Below the pieces are notes generated by a model, which saw only the letters and a list, made by a program, of their open reading frames with translations, ran no database searches and was not told the DNA's origin. A stretch of DNA of 64,000 nt, taken from assembly GCA_947184155.2 (NCBI GenBank), contig CAMXCT020002015.1, positions 55,265-119,264 on the forward strand, read 5' to 3'. A program made the position numbers and the translations under genes. Shown here in pieces: positions 9,936 through 20,236 of the stretch (its first letter is position 1; every line of letters begins with the position of its first letter). This DNA is from Cladocopium goreaui (Eukaryota; Sar; Dinophyceae; Suessiales; Symbiodiniaceae).

Positions 9936-10480
9936 GCTCGAGCCAGTTACAGCATCTCACCAACTTACAGGAGAACACCCGACTTGAAAGGTACGTGATC
10001 TATCATACCTCAGATCCATTGTTGTCCATGTAACTGTTCTGGCTCTAGAGCTCGACCTAGGTAAACACAAGACCTCGTCACAAGCAGTCAGAGGAAAACA
10101 GACATTTTGCGGAAACAGTACATCGTTGTCACTTTAGTTCCTCTATTTTTCGAGTACATATCCCTTGCTTTACTAACATGGGGATCTGAAAATTTGGAAA
10201 ATATGTTCTAAGTACTATATTGCTATATCAATAATATTGCTATATTGCTATATGATATATATATATATATAAATATGATCTAACATGTCCGGCACTAAAA
10301 AATGCTATCTTGCTTTCAACCAGTTGATCACCCCGAGGCCACGGCAATGCCGCTACAGATTTGGCGGAATCCGGGTCTGGAATCCATGGGAATCCATGGG
10401 AATCCGAGGCCAAGACATGGGAATCGCTCGGAAAAAATCGCTCGGACATAGATTGATTGGTGGTTATTCCCGAAAAAATG
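9936..10480. other. 3' region of element 1, unresolved boundary, AT-rich tract
   Basis: No gene seen. GAGCTCGAGCC just after the pol stop recurs in imperfect inverted form near 10050. A (TA)-rich stretch lies at 10214-10275. From about 10315 the sequence matches 31570-31680 (GAGGCCAC, then CCGCTACAGATTTGGCG), so the element must end before that. A TG...CA segment at 10023-10178 could be a 3' LTR, but the end sequence GCTTTACTAACA also occurs near 31150 outside any element, so I do not call it. Confidence 0.4.
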
Positions 10481-10740
10481 ATGGTTAATAGTGGTTAATA
10501 GTGGTTAATAGTAGTTAATAGTGGTTAATAGTGGTTAATAGTGGTTAATAGTGGTTAATAGTGGTTAATAGTGGTTAATAGTGGTTAATAGTGGTTAGTG
10601 GTTAATAGTGGTTAATAGTGGTTAATAGTGGTTAATAGTGGTTAATAGTGGTTAATAGTGGTTAATAGTGGTTAATAGTGGTTAATAGTGGTTAGTGGTT
10701 AATAGTGGTTAATAGTGGTTAATAGTGGTTAATAGTGGTT
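10481..10740. repeat. 10-bp minisatellite, unit GTGGTTAATA
   Basis: About 26 head-to-tail copies of GTGGTTAATA with few substitutions (one GTAGTTAATA). Two places carry a shortened unit giving GTGGTTAGTGGTTA. The same AGTGGTTA core occurs singly in the ankyrin-unit flanks (12072, 20359, 25757, 32990) and supplies the target site of element 2. Confidence 0.95.
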
Positions 10741-12076
10741 TTCATAGGCTATAAACCAACAAGAATGGGAATATGATGGTGATCTGATTGGTGGTTGGAA
10801 CATGACGTTGATTTTTCCATTCAATTGGGAAGAATGATCCCAACTGACTTTCATAGTTTTCAAAGGGGTAGGTATACCACCAACCAGCCAAAATCACATT
10901 AAATTTCATGGTTTCCGGCAAAGTTTCCCTTGAACCCAATGGATTTAGAACGATTTAGTGAGCCTTGGAGCATCTGAGATAATTCGTTGAATTTGATAAT
11001 GGGAACCCGCGCCTGAACTGGTGGACCTTTGAAGGGAACTGAGGGAAGTTGAAGGGCCCAAAGCCTAGGCCTAGTGAACAGAAAAACCATCTTTTTGCGG
11101 CCCTCCTTTAAAACCCGGGACATTGCATATGTGTGGGGAGCCAGGATTTTCGGTTCCATTCGCATTTTCAGAGAGACATTTTTTATGGGTCTTACATGGT
11201 CTTACCTCCGTGTCCTGACTTCCCAGACTTGGTTTGAAAGGACAAACATACAGGCTTCACACCTTTTGTGCACTTTCAAACATCACAACGAGACCAATCT
11301 ATGAATATGCCTGAGCTATTTCATAACTAGCATGTATTCTTGGTAGATAGACACAAAGAGTCAGCCGGGACAACCCAAATATACCATATGGTTCTTACCT
11401 ATAACAACCCCCAAAAGATGCAGCATTTTGCGAACAAATCCCAGTAGAATGGTGGTAAATTCAACGTTTTCTGAATCTTTATCATCTTTCTGGCATTGAC
11501 TTGAACTAGTAATAAAGTAATTCTTTTCCTACTAAGTAGTCGTGAAAAAAAGTTGTAATTTGCAGAGTAGTAAACCCAAGTAACATAGTGAAAAAAAATG
11601 TTACACTATGTTACAGTACCCAACTTCTCTCATAAATCGATGAACTACCTCATAAATCCGCCTATCCTTCACGGGTCCAGAGAACTCCAGAGAACTCCAA
11701 AACTCCAAGGCCATGGAATCGCAACGCGGCCTTTGCCTGACCTCCATGCGGCCTTTGCAGCCGCCACAGGAGGGGATCGGAAGCAACGAATTGATGAGGC
11801 TTCATATTTATCATATATCATATAATTATATACTGATACTATACCTGAGGATACTTAATTTTTCTTGTAGATATGTACAAGTATTTGGTATACGGTATAA
11901 CGGATTATATCGGTATAACTGAGAATAGCATGGATATTGATTCAGAATTATCATTGAATTCCCAGCGGCATCCGCGGCATCATGGAACCTGATCCTATCG
12001 TTCAGGATGAATCCAATCAAGGTGTCTCCGGTCCGGGTGGAGATCCAAACGCATGACATCTTGGGGCCAATAGTGG
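10741..12076. repeat. Ankyrin-unit upstream block, copy 1
   Basis: No gene seen. This non-coding block recurs at 22672-23830, 31560-33155 and 36270-37373 ahead of each ankyrin gene. Landmarks are AAAACCCGGGACATTGCATATG (11107), CCATGCGGCCTTTGCAGCCGC (11745) and the AGGATGAATCCAATCAAGG piece (12003), each cited here only as a locator. Copy 1 is cut at 12076 by element 2 and resumes at 20359. Confidence 0.85.
12072..12076. repeat. Left target-site duplication of element 2 (AGTGG)
   Basis: AGTGG directly precedes the left LTR and follows the right LTR at 20359-20363. Joining the flanks gives CCAATAGTGGTTACAG, which agrees with the uninterrupted paralogous sequence near 25755. Confidence 0.93.
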
Positions 12077-12210
12077 TGTGAAATCTGATGTCAGCACATG
12101 TCATTTCTGCATACATCCAGCACAGACCCGGATGTGACCCTGACTGCCACAATGGTGGCTCAAGCCGCGCATCGCGCAAAACAGGTGTCTCTGCGCCAGT
12201 TGCTTTTGCA
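12077..12210 (+). repeat. 5' LTR of element 2
   Basis: 134 bp, TGTGAAATC at the left end and CTTTTGCA at the right end. It is identical base for base to 20225-20358 by direct comparison. Confidence 0.96.
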
Positions 12211-12211
12211 C

Positions 12212-12223
12212 TGGCAGCGGAGC
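12212..12223 (+). promoter_or_regulatory. Candidate primer-binding site of element 2
   Basis: TGGCAGCGGAGC starts one base after the 5' LTR. Position and the leading TGG fit a tRNA 3'-end complement, and it resembles the TGGTATCAGAGC type used by many copia elements for initiator Met tRNA. The match is imperfect and I cannot test it against this genome's tRNAs. Confidence 0.45.
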
Positions 12224-12290
12224 TGGCAACGGCTCCAAAGGGCCCAAACGGGCTGTCCGGTGCGCTACCTGCGCAACTCCTGGCGCTGCC

Positions 12291-14891
12291 ATGTCGGCGC
12301 TTCTCGATGCTCTACGCTGGCCGAACTTCATAGCGGAGGACGAGTCAGCGCAGATGGGAACAGAAGGAAAAGCGGGGATTCCACGCTTCAATGGTGAGCC
12401 AACACGATTGGCTGAGTATGTGTTCAGGGTGAAGGCCAAGCAGCTCAAGGAGAAAGCCCTGTCCGAAGATGAGCAGAAGAAGCTTGGTCCTCTCGCCTTG
12501 AGGCTTGTTGAGGGCCTCAGTGGCACAGCCTTGCGTGTGGCTCAAACAATAGACTTCAATGAACTTAGCAAGCCAGAAGCTGGAGTGGAAAAGCTTCTGG
12601 GAGCCTTTGAGAAGGAATTGAAGCCTCGCCGTGCACAGCAAGCTCGAGAGCTTTATGCTGCTGGCTCGGCACCTCATGGCATTCTGTCCAGGCAGAATGG
12701 AGAGACGATGGCCTCCTACATTCTCAGGCGACGCACCTGGTATCGATGCCTGGTGGACACGTCTGAGGATATGAAGCTGCCTGACATTGTGCTGGCGGAA
12801 CAACTGCTGTCTTCAGCCAACATTTCGGCTGACCATCAACTACTTGTCAGAACGGCTCTGCAAGGGGACATCACCTTCAACCGTGTTGCCGATGAACTGG
12901 TGGCTCAACACTCCAGGGTGCACGAGCGCGAGAAGACGCGCAACTTTGTCTCCAAGAAGCCCTACTATGGCTATCAGCAGAACCGCAAGGGATCTGGCAA
13001 GTGGCATGGTGCTTACTATGTTGACGAGACTGCGGAGTACGACCAGGCCTACTCTGAAGACTTCTCTGAAGAGACCTACGAGCCTGAAGAGCCCTATGTG
13101 TCTGACGAGATCGACCCCATTGAGGAGCACATCGGATTCATGGTGGATGATGGAGTGGATTTTGATGATCCTGAAAGTGCTGAAGCCGCTGCTGAGGTGC
13201 TTCAAGCTGAGCAAGAAGCCTACTTCGTGAAGAAGGGTGCTGCGCAGAAGGGCAAGGGATTTCGTGTTCCACCTTCTGGCCCCAAGCACTTCTCGGTTTC
13301 TGGAAGTCTTAGCTTGGAAGAGCGCAAGGCCAAGATCGCCTCCTTGAAGTCACGAACTACATGCAGAAAATGCGGAGCTGTCGGACACTGGAGTGGCGAC
13401 AGCCAATGCCCTGGCTCAAAAGGAGGTGGTCGCAAGGGGAAGTATCGCCCTGGCTCAACAAGCACTTCGTCACAGGCGAGCACAACGGCATCAAAGGGAT
13501 CACCAGCAAAGCCGCGCACTGTGTACTTTGCTGTGCATGAGCCCTCCTATGCAGGTGGATCACATGGCTACATGGCGCTACGTGGTGAAGGTTTTCATGC
13601 TGTGCCTCCACCCTCGTCTTTGACTGGACAACATGAACAAGCTCCACATGGCTCTCCTCATGAACATGCTCTACATGGTCCTCCTCCTCATGAACATGCT
13701 CTACATGGACCTCCTCATGAACATGTTCCTCATGATGCTTTGGTACCAGCACATGACGCACTGGTGCCAGCTGAGAATCGACCACAATGGGTTGACCTAC
13801 CTCATGGAGAAGTTGGACGTGGAGAAATGCGTGGCCGAGTACATGAGATGCCATCTATGTTTCCACAAAGGCCACTGACCAATGACGAGAAGGAAGAGAT
13901 GATGTTGCAGCAAGCTCTTGGACGTTTGTCTCAGCCCAACCTCCCTATGGATGTTGATGGACCTGGAATGATCGAAGATCTACGTGGAGCTCTACCTGCA
14001 GGAGTTCCACCACTACCTGTACGAGCCCAACAAGCTGAGCATGCAATGCGTCCTGAGCAGGCGCCTTCTTCCTCTACGCCTCGACAAGTTCCTGCCGCAG
14101 GTTCTGATGGACGAGATGCAGAAGGACCGTTCAGTCCTCAGCCAGCAAACTATCAACAAACAGTTTGCCAGCATGAACGCGTGACAGCAAGGGGAACCAA
14201 CAAGTTCTACAGAATCTTGCGATGTTTGGACTGCCAGCTTCTGTTGGAGCGAGAGCGCATTCCTCAAGTCAGCCTACCCAAGGGGCAGCCTGCCTCTAGG
14301 GGTCCCACAACAGCTGTGGAAGAACGCCAAGCACCTGGATGTTACCATCACCGTGTGTCATGGCGTGGAACAAATGGACACACATGGCAAAAGACATGCC
14401 TTGATTGTGGCTTCAAGCAATCTGGACCTGTGAACCCAGATGCCCAAACAAGCCCTGTGGACTCCTTTCAGACGCCACAGTCAAGGACTTCAAACCTGGC
14501 TGATTTTCTTGGAGGTGAACTCACTGCTGAAGAAGCCGCTGGTGCAGTGCGATCCTTCGAGAATGCTGTTGAGATGAAGCTGATGCAACTTGGACCTGGA
14601 GACACCATCAACTCCAGGACACTGATCGAAGCCTTGGCCCTTTCTTTGAGGTTAGCTGAGGTTTGGCATGGTGAACCGCCCTCACAAGGTTCAGATGCGT
14701 CGCAGCCACCATCTTCAGTGCGAACTCCAATCTATGCACCTGCACGAGCTGACCCTGTCACACACCAAGGCACTCGACGTGTGCTGCGGGAACGTGCGGT
14801 TTTGCATGTTGGCGCTGGGAAGTACAAGAACAACCCATGTGGGTGCTGGAGACGATTGACGACAAGTCGTCAAGAGAGATGCGATCCTTGA
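12291..14891 (+). CDS. Gag protein of copia element 2
   Basis: 866 codons from the ATG at 12291, 80 bases after the 5' LTR. The N-terminal 230 residues look like the helical gag core of dinoflagellate copia elements (FNGEPTRLAEYVFRVKAK; RRRTWYRCLVDTSED). An acidic Tyr/Glu stretch follows at 240-310. A zinc knuckle CRKCGAVGHWSGDSQC (C-x2-C-x4-H-x6-C, slightly longer than usual) starts at C358. A His/Pro-rich tandem tract lies at about 446-490 (units of PHEHALHGP). Two further Cys/His pairs of the form H...RGTN...CLDC follow at about 625-720. The last 18 codons overlap pol in a -1 relation. The protein would package element RNA; that is family knowledge. Confidence 0.9.
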   Translation: MSALLDALRWPNFIAEDESAQMGTEGKAGIPRFNGEPTRLAEYVFRVKAKQLKEKALSEDEQKKLGPLALRLVEGLSGTALRVAQTIDFNELSKPEAGVEKLLGAFEKELKPRRAQQARELYAAGSAPHGILSRQNGETMASYILRRRTWYRCLVDTSEDMKLPDIVLAEQLLSSANISADHQLLVRTALQGDITFNRVADELVAQHSRVHEREKTRNFVSKKPYYGYQQNRKGSGKWHGAYYVDETAEYDQAYSEDFSEETYEPEEPYVSDEIDPIEEHIGFMVDDGVDFDDPESAEAAAEVLQAEQEAYFVKKGAAQKGKGFRVPPSGPKHFSVSGSLSLEERKAKIASLKSRTTCRKCGAVGHWSGDSQCPGSKGGGRKGKYRPGSTSTSSQASTTASKGSPAKPRTVYFAVHEPSYAGGSHGYMALRGEGFHAVPPPSSLTGQHEQAPHGSPHEHALHGPPPHEHALHGPPHEHVPHDALVPAHDALVPAENRPQWVDLPHGEVGRGEMRGRVHEMPSMFPQRPLTNDEKEEMMLQQALGRLSQPNLPMDVDGPGMIEDLRGALPAGVPPLPVRAQQAEHAMRPEQAPSSSTPRQVPAAGSDGRDAEGPFSPQPANYQQTVCQHERVTARGTNKFYRILRCLDCQLLLERERIPQVSLPKGQPASRGPTTAVEERQAPGCYHHRVSWRGTNGHTWQKTCLDCGFKQSGPVNPDAQTSPVDSFQTPQSRTSNLADFLGGELTAEEAAGAVRSFENAVEMKLMQLGPGDTINSRTLIEALALSLRLAEVWHGEPPSQGSDASQPPSSVRTPIYAPARADPVTHQGTRRVLRERAVLHVGAGKYKNNPCGCWRRLTTSRQERCDP

Positions 14892-17800
14892 AGAACCTCT
14901 TCCTGGAGATCAGCGAGCACGAAGGCATCCATGGCAAGATCTTCACGGTTGGTGAGCGCTCCATGTACCATGCAACAACTCCTTCCTCTACGACCTCTAC
15001 AAGGACTGGCTACATGGCAACCTCTGAGCACGCTTCTGATGGCTCCGAGGGCGACCTCATTGCCGTGTTGGACACTGGGTGCAACACAACATGTCATGGT
15101 GCACATTGGCTGAAGCGCTACCTGAAGGCCACCAACCAAGATGAACCTCAACTTCTACCTGATGGCGCTGGTGGTTTTCGTGGCATTGGTGGCATCACCG
15201 CCACGGCTGGCTCACGAGTTCTGGATCTATGCCTGGAGCTCACTGACGGCACCTTGGCCAAGGGCACTCTCCACAGCGTCGAACTTGAAGGTTCTGACGC
15301 CCCACTTTTGCTTTCACTTGAGGCTCAGCGTCGGCTTGGACTTGTGCTGGACCTCAATCGTGCCATGGCTCACAGCGAGGCACTTGGTGGAGATTTGCAA
15401 ATGGTATCCCACAATGGACTTTATGGACTTCGCCTCCTCCCTGGTGGGTTTGCTGGACTTGGACTTTGCAACCCATCAGCAGACCGTCCTTTGGATTTTC
15501 AGGACGAGGCGGCAGATGATCACCCCACAGGTGCAGATCCCACGATGGCGGATGATCACACCTTGTGTGCAGATCCTGCCGATGTGGATGATCACGCTTG
15601 TGGTGCAGACCCTGCTGCTGAGGAAAATGTTTTGGGATACCTGGCCTATGATGAACTCAAGGTGCATGCCATGTCCAAAGGGCAAGCCAGCAAGACCAAG
15701 GCCAATGTGGATGCGGTGACAAAGAAGGACAAGCTGATGTGGAATCAAGTTTGCCCCAAGTACCTGCGAAGGCGTCCTTGCCTTCCACATGGCTGCAAGA
15801 CCTTCCTCATGGAGATTTTTGCAGGATGTGCGATGCTGACCAGCGTCGCGCACTATTCCTATGGGTACCCAACCAGCGAGCCCATCGACGTGATCTATGA
15901 CCCAATCTTTGACCTCACAACTCCTGCTGGACGTGCTGCGGCTGATGAGCGCATTGCACGAGATGATCCATATCTTCTGACCTTTGCGCCAGTTTGTGGC
16001 CCCTGGTCCCCATGGCAGAACATGAACATGACCAGGTCAGAAGATACCCGACTCAAGATCATGGAAGATCGCAAGAAATGGATCCCTGTCATCAAGTGGA
16101 TGTGTGGCCATGCACGTTCACGACTTCAAAGAGGACGACAAGTTTTCATTGAGAATCCAGCTCCTTCAGCGATTTGGGACACCAATGACATGGACAAGTA
16201 CAAGCTCTTGAATCAGGAAGAGCACTACGACCAGATCACTGGAGAAGCCCTTGAGAAGATCAACGTGGATCTTTGTGCCTTCAACCTCCGCGACAAGACC
16301 TCTGGCCTCTTGCACAAGAAGCGCACTGGCTTGGTGACCGCTTCTTCAACCTTCAAGAGTTTTGCAAAAGAGGCTGGCCAATGCAGCAAAGACCATCTTC
16401 ACGAGCCTTTGGAAGGTGGGAAGAGATGCAAGCATGCACAAGCATGGACTGAGGAGTTTTGCACTCACATCATTGAGTGTCACTTGAATGATCTCGACAA
16501 CCACCTGACGAGATCTGCTTTTCCTGCTGAGGCTGTGGAGGAAGACATCCTTGTGAATGACGACGCTCCAACGCCCTTCCCCACTCTTGACCTCATCGAG
16601 ACTCCTGAAGATGTGGCCATTGGACTTCTACCACAAGAAGAATCACCTGAACAGCTTGAGATTGCAAACCCCCAAGCAGAAGCTCTTGAAAGCCAACAAT
16701 TACAAGAAAGCCGATCTGTTTGGCGACAGCTGCCTATGTCCACCCGTGTGGCTGTGAGAAGGTTGCACACCATGACTGGGCATTCTTCAGTGTCAGTGTC
16801 CTCCATGCAACGGATCTTGCGAACGTCTGGTGGAGACCCAAAGGTCATCAAGGCCTTGAAGCACTTTCGTTGCCCAGCATGTGAAGAGCGCAAAAAGCCT
16901 GCTCCGCGACCAGCTACACGTCCACCGAGCGACTACCGCTTCAATGTGGAGATTGCGGTGGACTGCTTTGAGATCAGAGACGTGGATGGCAACCGCTTTA
17001 CCATCCTTTCAATAGTTGACATGGGAACTCTTTACCATGTTGCTGAGATTGTCTCTGACAAGGGTGGCGCTCCTTCATCAAGAGCCTGTGCCGATGCTTT
17101 TCGGCGAGTCTGGCTGAACTGGGCTGGTCCTCCAAAGTCAATCATAGTTGACCGTGGATTGCACAACCGTGGCCGCTTTGCCGAGCTGCTGACCTACCAC
17201 GGTGTGCAGATGCGTTTCATTGGCGTTGAAGCTCATCACCAACTTGGACGCGGTGAGCGACAAGGAGGCATCCTCAAACATCTTTTACAACATGTTGTGG
17301 AAGCAAGACAACTGACTGGACTTCGAGCTTTTGAGCTCTTGCTTCCTGAGGCTGTCTTCATCAAGAACAACCGCATTCACCATGGTGGCTTCACACCGAG
17401 CCAATGGACGCTGGGCAAGCTTCCACTTGAAGTTGACTCCCTGACCTCAGAGGACTCACAACGTCTCCTGGGCACACACCAGGAAGTGCTCGATGGTGAG
17501 ACTGCCTTTGCTAGACAGATGCAACTGCGACAAGCTGCAAAAGAAGCCTTTTCCTTTGTTGATGCCTCCCAGAGACTGCGAGCCTCTATGTTGCGGAAGA
17601 CCACACCAACACGTGGACCCTTCCTGGCTGGTGATTTGGTTTGTTTTTATCGCAAGGGCAGATCAAGTCATGGACGCTGGTATGGTCCTGCAAGAGTTCT
17701 TGGACAAGAAGGACGCTCAACACTTTGGATCATCCATGGCGGTGTTCCAATGACTGTTGGGATTGAATCTCTCAGGCATGCCACAGGCAACGAAGTTTTG

Positions 17801-20236
17801 GCCAAGCATGCACTGGAGCTGCGCCCATCGCGCAAACGTCGGCGTGAAGTCCTAGACCCTGACGGAGATGAGATGGACTATCCCTTTGCCGATGACCTGA
17901 TTGGCGCTCCTGGAATCGACAATGCTGAAGATGTCGAACAGATTCCCTTCTTTGACTTGGGAACCCATGCACCTGAAGAATCAGCAGAACCACCTGCTGA
18001 ACCTGAGACTCCTGTCCTACCACAAGAGCCCGCACAGTCTGCTCTCATGGATGGACGTGACCTACATGTGGATGTTCCAATCCCTGAGGAATTGGACAAT
18101 GACCATGATGCCATGGACGACATCCCTGTGCCACCTGGCTTGATGCTTGGATCAGACCAAGCGACTGAGATTTTCAGTTCCACTGATGAGCCTGAGCTGG
18201 AAGTTGTCCCACCAACGCGTGTCGACACACCGCTGGGAAACCCAGCATCTACACCTTTGAATCAAGCCCTGCATCGCTCACTTGATGCAGTGGATGGCAT
18301 TCCTCTACGAGCACCACGACGTGAACGATCACGATCACCACCACCTCGTGATCCCAGATATGAACCTGCTGCTCCATCTGATGGACCAGAAGCACGAGCC
18401 TTTGTTGGTTTTCTAGCACGCAGAACAACCAAGAAGTCTGCGACAGCTCGTGCCAAGGAGCTCAACTACAACAAATCAGATGATGCACGACAAGCCAAGA
18501 TGTTAGAAGCCAGAAGCCGTGAATGGGCAAACTGGAACAACTTCAAGGCCGTGACAGTTTTGTCACCCACTGAGGCTGCCAAGTACCTCTTGACCCATCC
18601 TGATGCTGAAGTCATCCCTACACGTTGGGTCGACACCCTGAAGTCCCAACCTTGGGAACCTGACCGCCACAAGGCACGACTTGTGGTGAGAGGAGATTTG
18701 GAAGCTGAAGGAAATGCAAGGACTGACAGTCCGACATGCAGTCAACCCATGTTCTCCCTGGTGCTGAGTGTTTCTGCTTCAAAGCGATGGCGTTTGCGGG
18801 GAGGCGACATCACAGCTGCCTTCCTCCAGGGCGAGAACATCACGAGGACCTTGGTCCTATCACCTCCAAAAGATGGAATTGAAGGCGTCGAAGAGGGCAG
18901 TTTGATGATTGCCCACAAACCAGTTTATGGCACCCGAGATGCTCCAAGAGGTTTTTGGAAGAAGCTTCACAAGACTGCTTGCGAAGAAGGGCTGAATGCT
19001 GTTCCTCATGAAGAAGCAGCCTACGTGCTTCGCAACTCCTCCGGAGGCATTTCCGGAATCATGGTTGCTCATGTGGATGATTTGCTATGGTGTGGAGACG
19101 ACACCATGCAACAGGTGATGAAGAACATGCAAGACAAGCTGCGTTTTGGGAGCTTGGATGATGGTGATGATTTCACCTGGTGCGGCCGTCAGATTGCACA
19201 GCGTGCTGACGGGATCGCAGTCACTTGCCCCAACACTGCAGCGAAGCTCCGACCTATTCCTTTGACTATGTCTCGGAAGAAACACCGAGATGCTCCAGCG
19301 ACTGATGCAGAGATCAACCAACTGAGAAGCATTCTGGGAAGCTTGAATTGGGTAGCACGAGTTTGCAGGCCTGACATCGCCTATCAACTCTCTGCCCTTC
19401 AGACAGTTCAGAAGAAGGCGATGGTGCAGGACCTCATAGACTGCAACAGCCTGATGCGACATGTTCAGGCCACGCCTGAAATTGGACTGTTCTACAAGCA
19501 CGACGCTTTTGACTTTGACCACGCGGTGATTTTGAGTATCTCCGATGCCTCTCATGCAGCTGATGCGGAAGAATCGAAGTCTGGTAAGACCCTTGGACAT
19601 CGATCCCAGTCTGGCCGCCTGATTTGCTTGGCTGGACCTGACTTTGTGAAGAATGGATCTGGCGTGGTGCACCCCATTGAGTACCACTCCAATGTGATCC
19701 GGCGTGTTTTCCGAAGCACCTTGCAGTCTGAGACGCTCTCGATGGTTCAGTGCTACGAAGAAGCTGAACACCTGAGGAGCGTGCTGCACGGTCTACGACA
19801 TGACCATCAAGGGCACGACTGGAAGATTCCAGCCATGGACTCCATCAACCTCTACCAGTTCACTGACTGTCGAAGCTTGGAAGCCCATTTGCACCAAGCT
19901 GGAACAGGAACCACAGGTGACAAGAGGTTGGCCATTGACCTTAGCTACCTGCGCCAAGTTCTCTGGCGCCAACCTGGTGAAGAGAATGGCGACCCACTCT
20001 ATGGAGATCATGTACCAAAAGATGCCTCCACCCGAGCCATGTGGGTGGAAACCAAAACAATGGTTGCCGACTGCCTTACCAAGAAGATGAGATGCGACCA
20101 GATGGAAGCTCTGCAACAAAAGGGCACCCTAGCCTTTGACATGAACAAGGAAAACAGCAAGAAGGCAATGGCACGGCAGAGAAACAAAGTAGCGACACAT
20201 CCTGGGCCTGAAAAAGACCATGGGTGTGAAATCTGA
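14837..20236 (+). CDS. Copia-type Pol: protease, methyltransferase-like domain, integrase, RT, RNase H
   Basis: 1799 codons, overlapping gag by 55 bases in the -1 frame, so it is probably reached by frameshifting or was split by an indel. Protease active site is VLDTGC (D79). Residues 320-450 resemble a degenerate C5 cytosine methyltransferase: EIFAGCAMLT (E326), PVCGPWSPW (C387), IENPAPSAIW (E439). Integrase has H644, H649, C679, C682 and acidic residues D709, D772, E807. Reverse transcriptase has GGDITAAFLQG (D1324) and HVDDLLW (D1414, D1415). RNase H begins near D1570 (SISDASHAAD). The stop codon lies 12 bases inside the 3' LTR, so the LTR sequence TGTGAAATCTGA ends the protein. Confidence 0.95.
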   Translation: MWVLETIDDKSSREMRSLKNLFLEISEHEGIHGKIFTVGERSMYHATTPSSTTSTRTGYMATSEHASDGSEGDLIAVLDTGCNTTCHGAHWLKRYLKATNQDEPQLLPDGAGGFRGIGGITATAGSRVLDLCLELTDGTLAKGTLHSVELEGSDAPLLLSLEAQRRLGLVLDLNRAMAHSEALGGDLQMVSHNGLYGLRLLPGGFAGLGLCNPSADRPLDFQDEAADDHPTGADPTMADDHTLCADPADVDDHACGADPAAEENVLGYLAYDELKVHAMSKGQASKTKANVDAVTKKDKLMWNQVCPKYLRRRPCLPHGCKTFLMEIFAGCAMLTSVAHYSYGYPTSEPIDVIYDPIFDLTTPAGRAAADERIARDDPYLLTFAPVCGPWSPWQNMNMTRSEDTRLKIMEDRKKWIPVIKWMCGHARSRLQRGRQVFIENPAPSAIWDTNDMDKYKLLNQEEHYDQITGEALEKINVDLCAFNLRDKTSGLLHKKRTGLVTASSTFKSFAKEAGQCSKDHLHEPLEGGKRCKHAQAWTEEFCTHIIECHLNDLDNHLTRSAFPAEAVEEDILVNDDAPTPFPTLDLIETPEDVAIGLLPQEESPEQLEIANPQAEALESQQLQESRSVWRQLPMSTRVAVRRLHTMTGHSSVSVSSMQRILRTSGGDPKVIKALKHFRCPACEERKKPAPRPATRPPSDYRFNVEIAVDCFEIRDVDGNRFTILSIVDMGTLYHVAEIVSDKGGAPSSRACADAFRRVWLNWAGPPKSIIVDRGLHNRGRFAELLTYHGVQMRFIGVEAHHQLGRGERQGGILKHLLQHVVEARQLTGLRAFELLLPEAVFIKNNRIHHGGFTPSQWTLGKLPLEVDSLTSEDSQRLLGTHQEVLDGETAFARQMQLRQAAKEAFSFVDASQRLRASMLRKTTPTRGPFLAGDLVCFYRKGRSSHGRWYGPARVLGQEGRSTLWIIHGGVPMTVGIESLRHATGNEVLAKHALELRPSRKRRREVLDPDGDEMDYPFADDLIGAPGIDNAEDVEQIPFFDLGTHAPEESAEPPAEPETPVLPQEPAQSALMDGRDLHVDVPIPEELDNDHDAMDDIPVPPGLMLGSDQATEIFSSTDEPELEVVPPTRVDTPLGNPASTPLNQALHRSLDAVDGIPLRAPRRERSRSPPPRDPRYEPAAPSDGPEARAFVGFLARRTTKKSATARAKELNYNKSDDARQAKMLEARSREWANWNNFKAVTVLSPTEAAKYLLTHPDAEVIPTRWVDTLKSQPWEPDRHKARLVVRGDLEAEGNARTDSPTCSQPMFSLVLSVSASKRWRLRGGDITAAFLQGENITRTLVLSPPKDGIEGVEEGSLMIAHKPVYGTRDAPRGFWKKLHKTACEEGLNAVPHEEAAYVLRNSSGGISGIMVAHVDDLLWCGDDTMQQVMKNMQDKLRFGSLDDGDDFTWCGRQIAQRADGIAVTCPNTAAKLRPIPLTMSRKKHRDAPATDAEINQLRSILGSLNWVARVCRPDIAYQLSALQTVQKKAMVQDLIDCNSLMRHVQATPEIGLFYKHDAFDFDHAVILSISDASHAADAEESKSGKTLGHRSQSGRLICLAGPDFVKNGSGVVHPIEYHSNVIRRVFRSTLQSETLSMVQCYEEAEHLRSVLHGLRHDHQGHDWKIPAMDSINLYQFTDCRSLEAHLHQAGTGTTGDKRLAIDLSYLRQVLWRQPGEENGDPLYGDHVPKDASTRAMWVETKTMVADCLTKKMRCDQMEALQQKGTLAFDMNKENSKKAMARQRNKVATHPGPEKDHGCEI
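20210..20224 (+). promoter_or_regulatory. Candidate polypurine tract of element 2
   Basis: GAAAAAGA lies just before the 3' LTR, followed by CCATGGG. The purine run is short and interrupted; the position is what supports the call. Confidence 0.35.

Noticed and set aside
10023..10178. 3' LTR of element 1
   Set aside because: TG...CA ends exist, but the end sequence also occurs outside the element near 31150, and there is no partner LTR in the window.
14820..14891. Canonical -1 slippery heptamer in the gag-pol overlap
   Set aside because: I looked for X-XXY-YYZ in the gag frame and found none.
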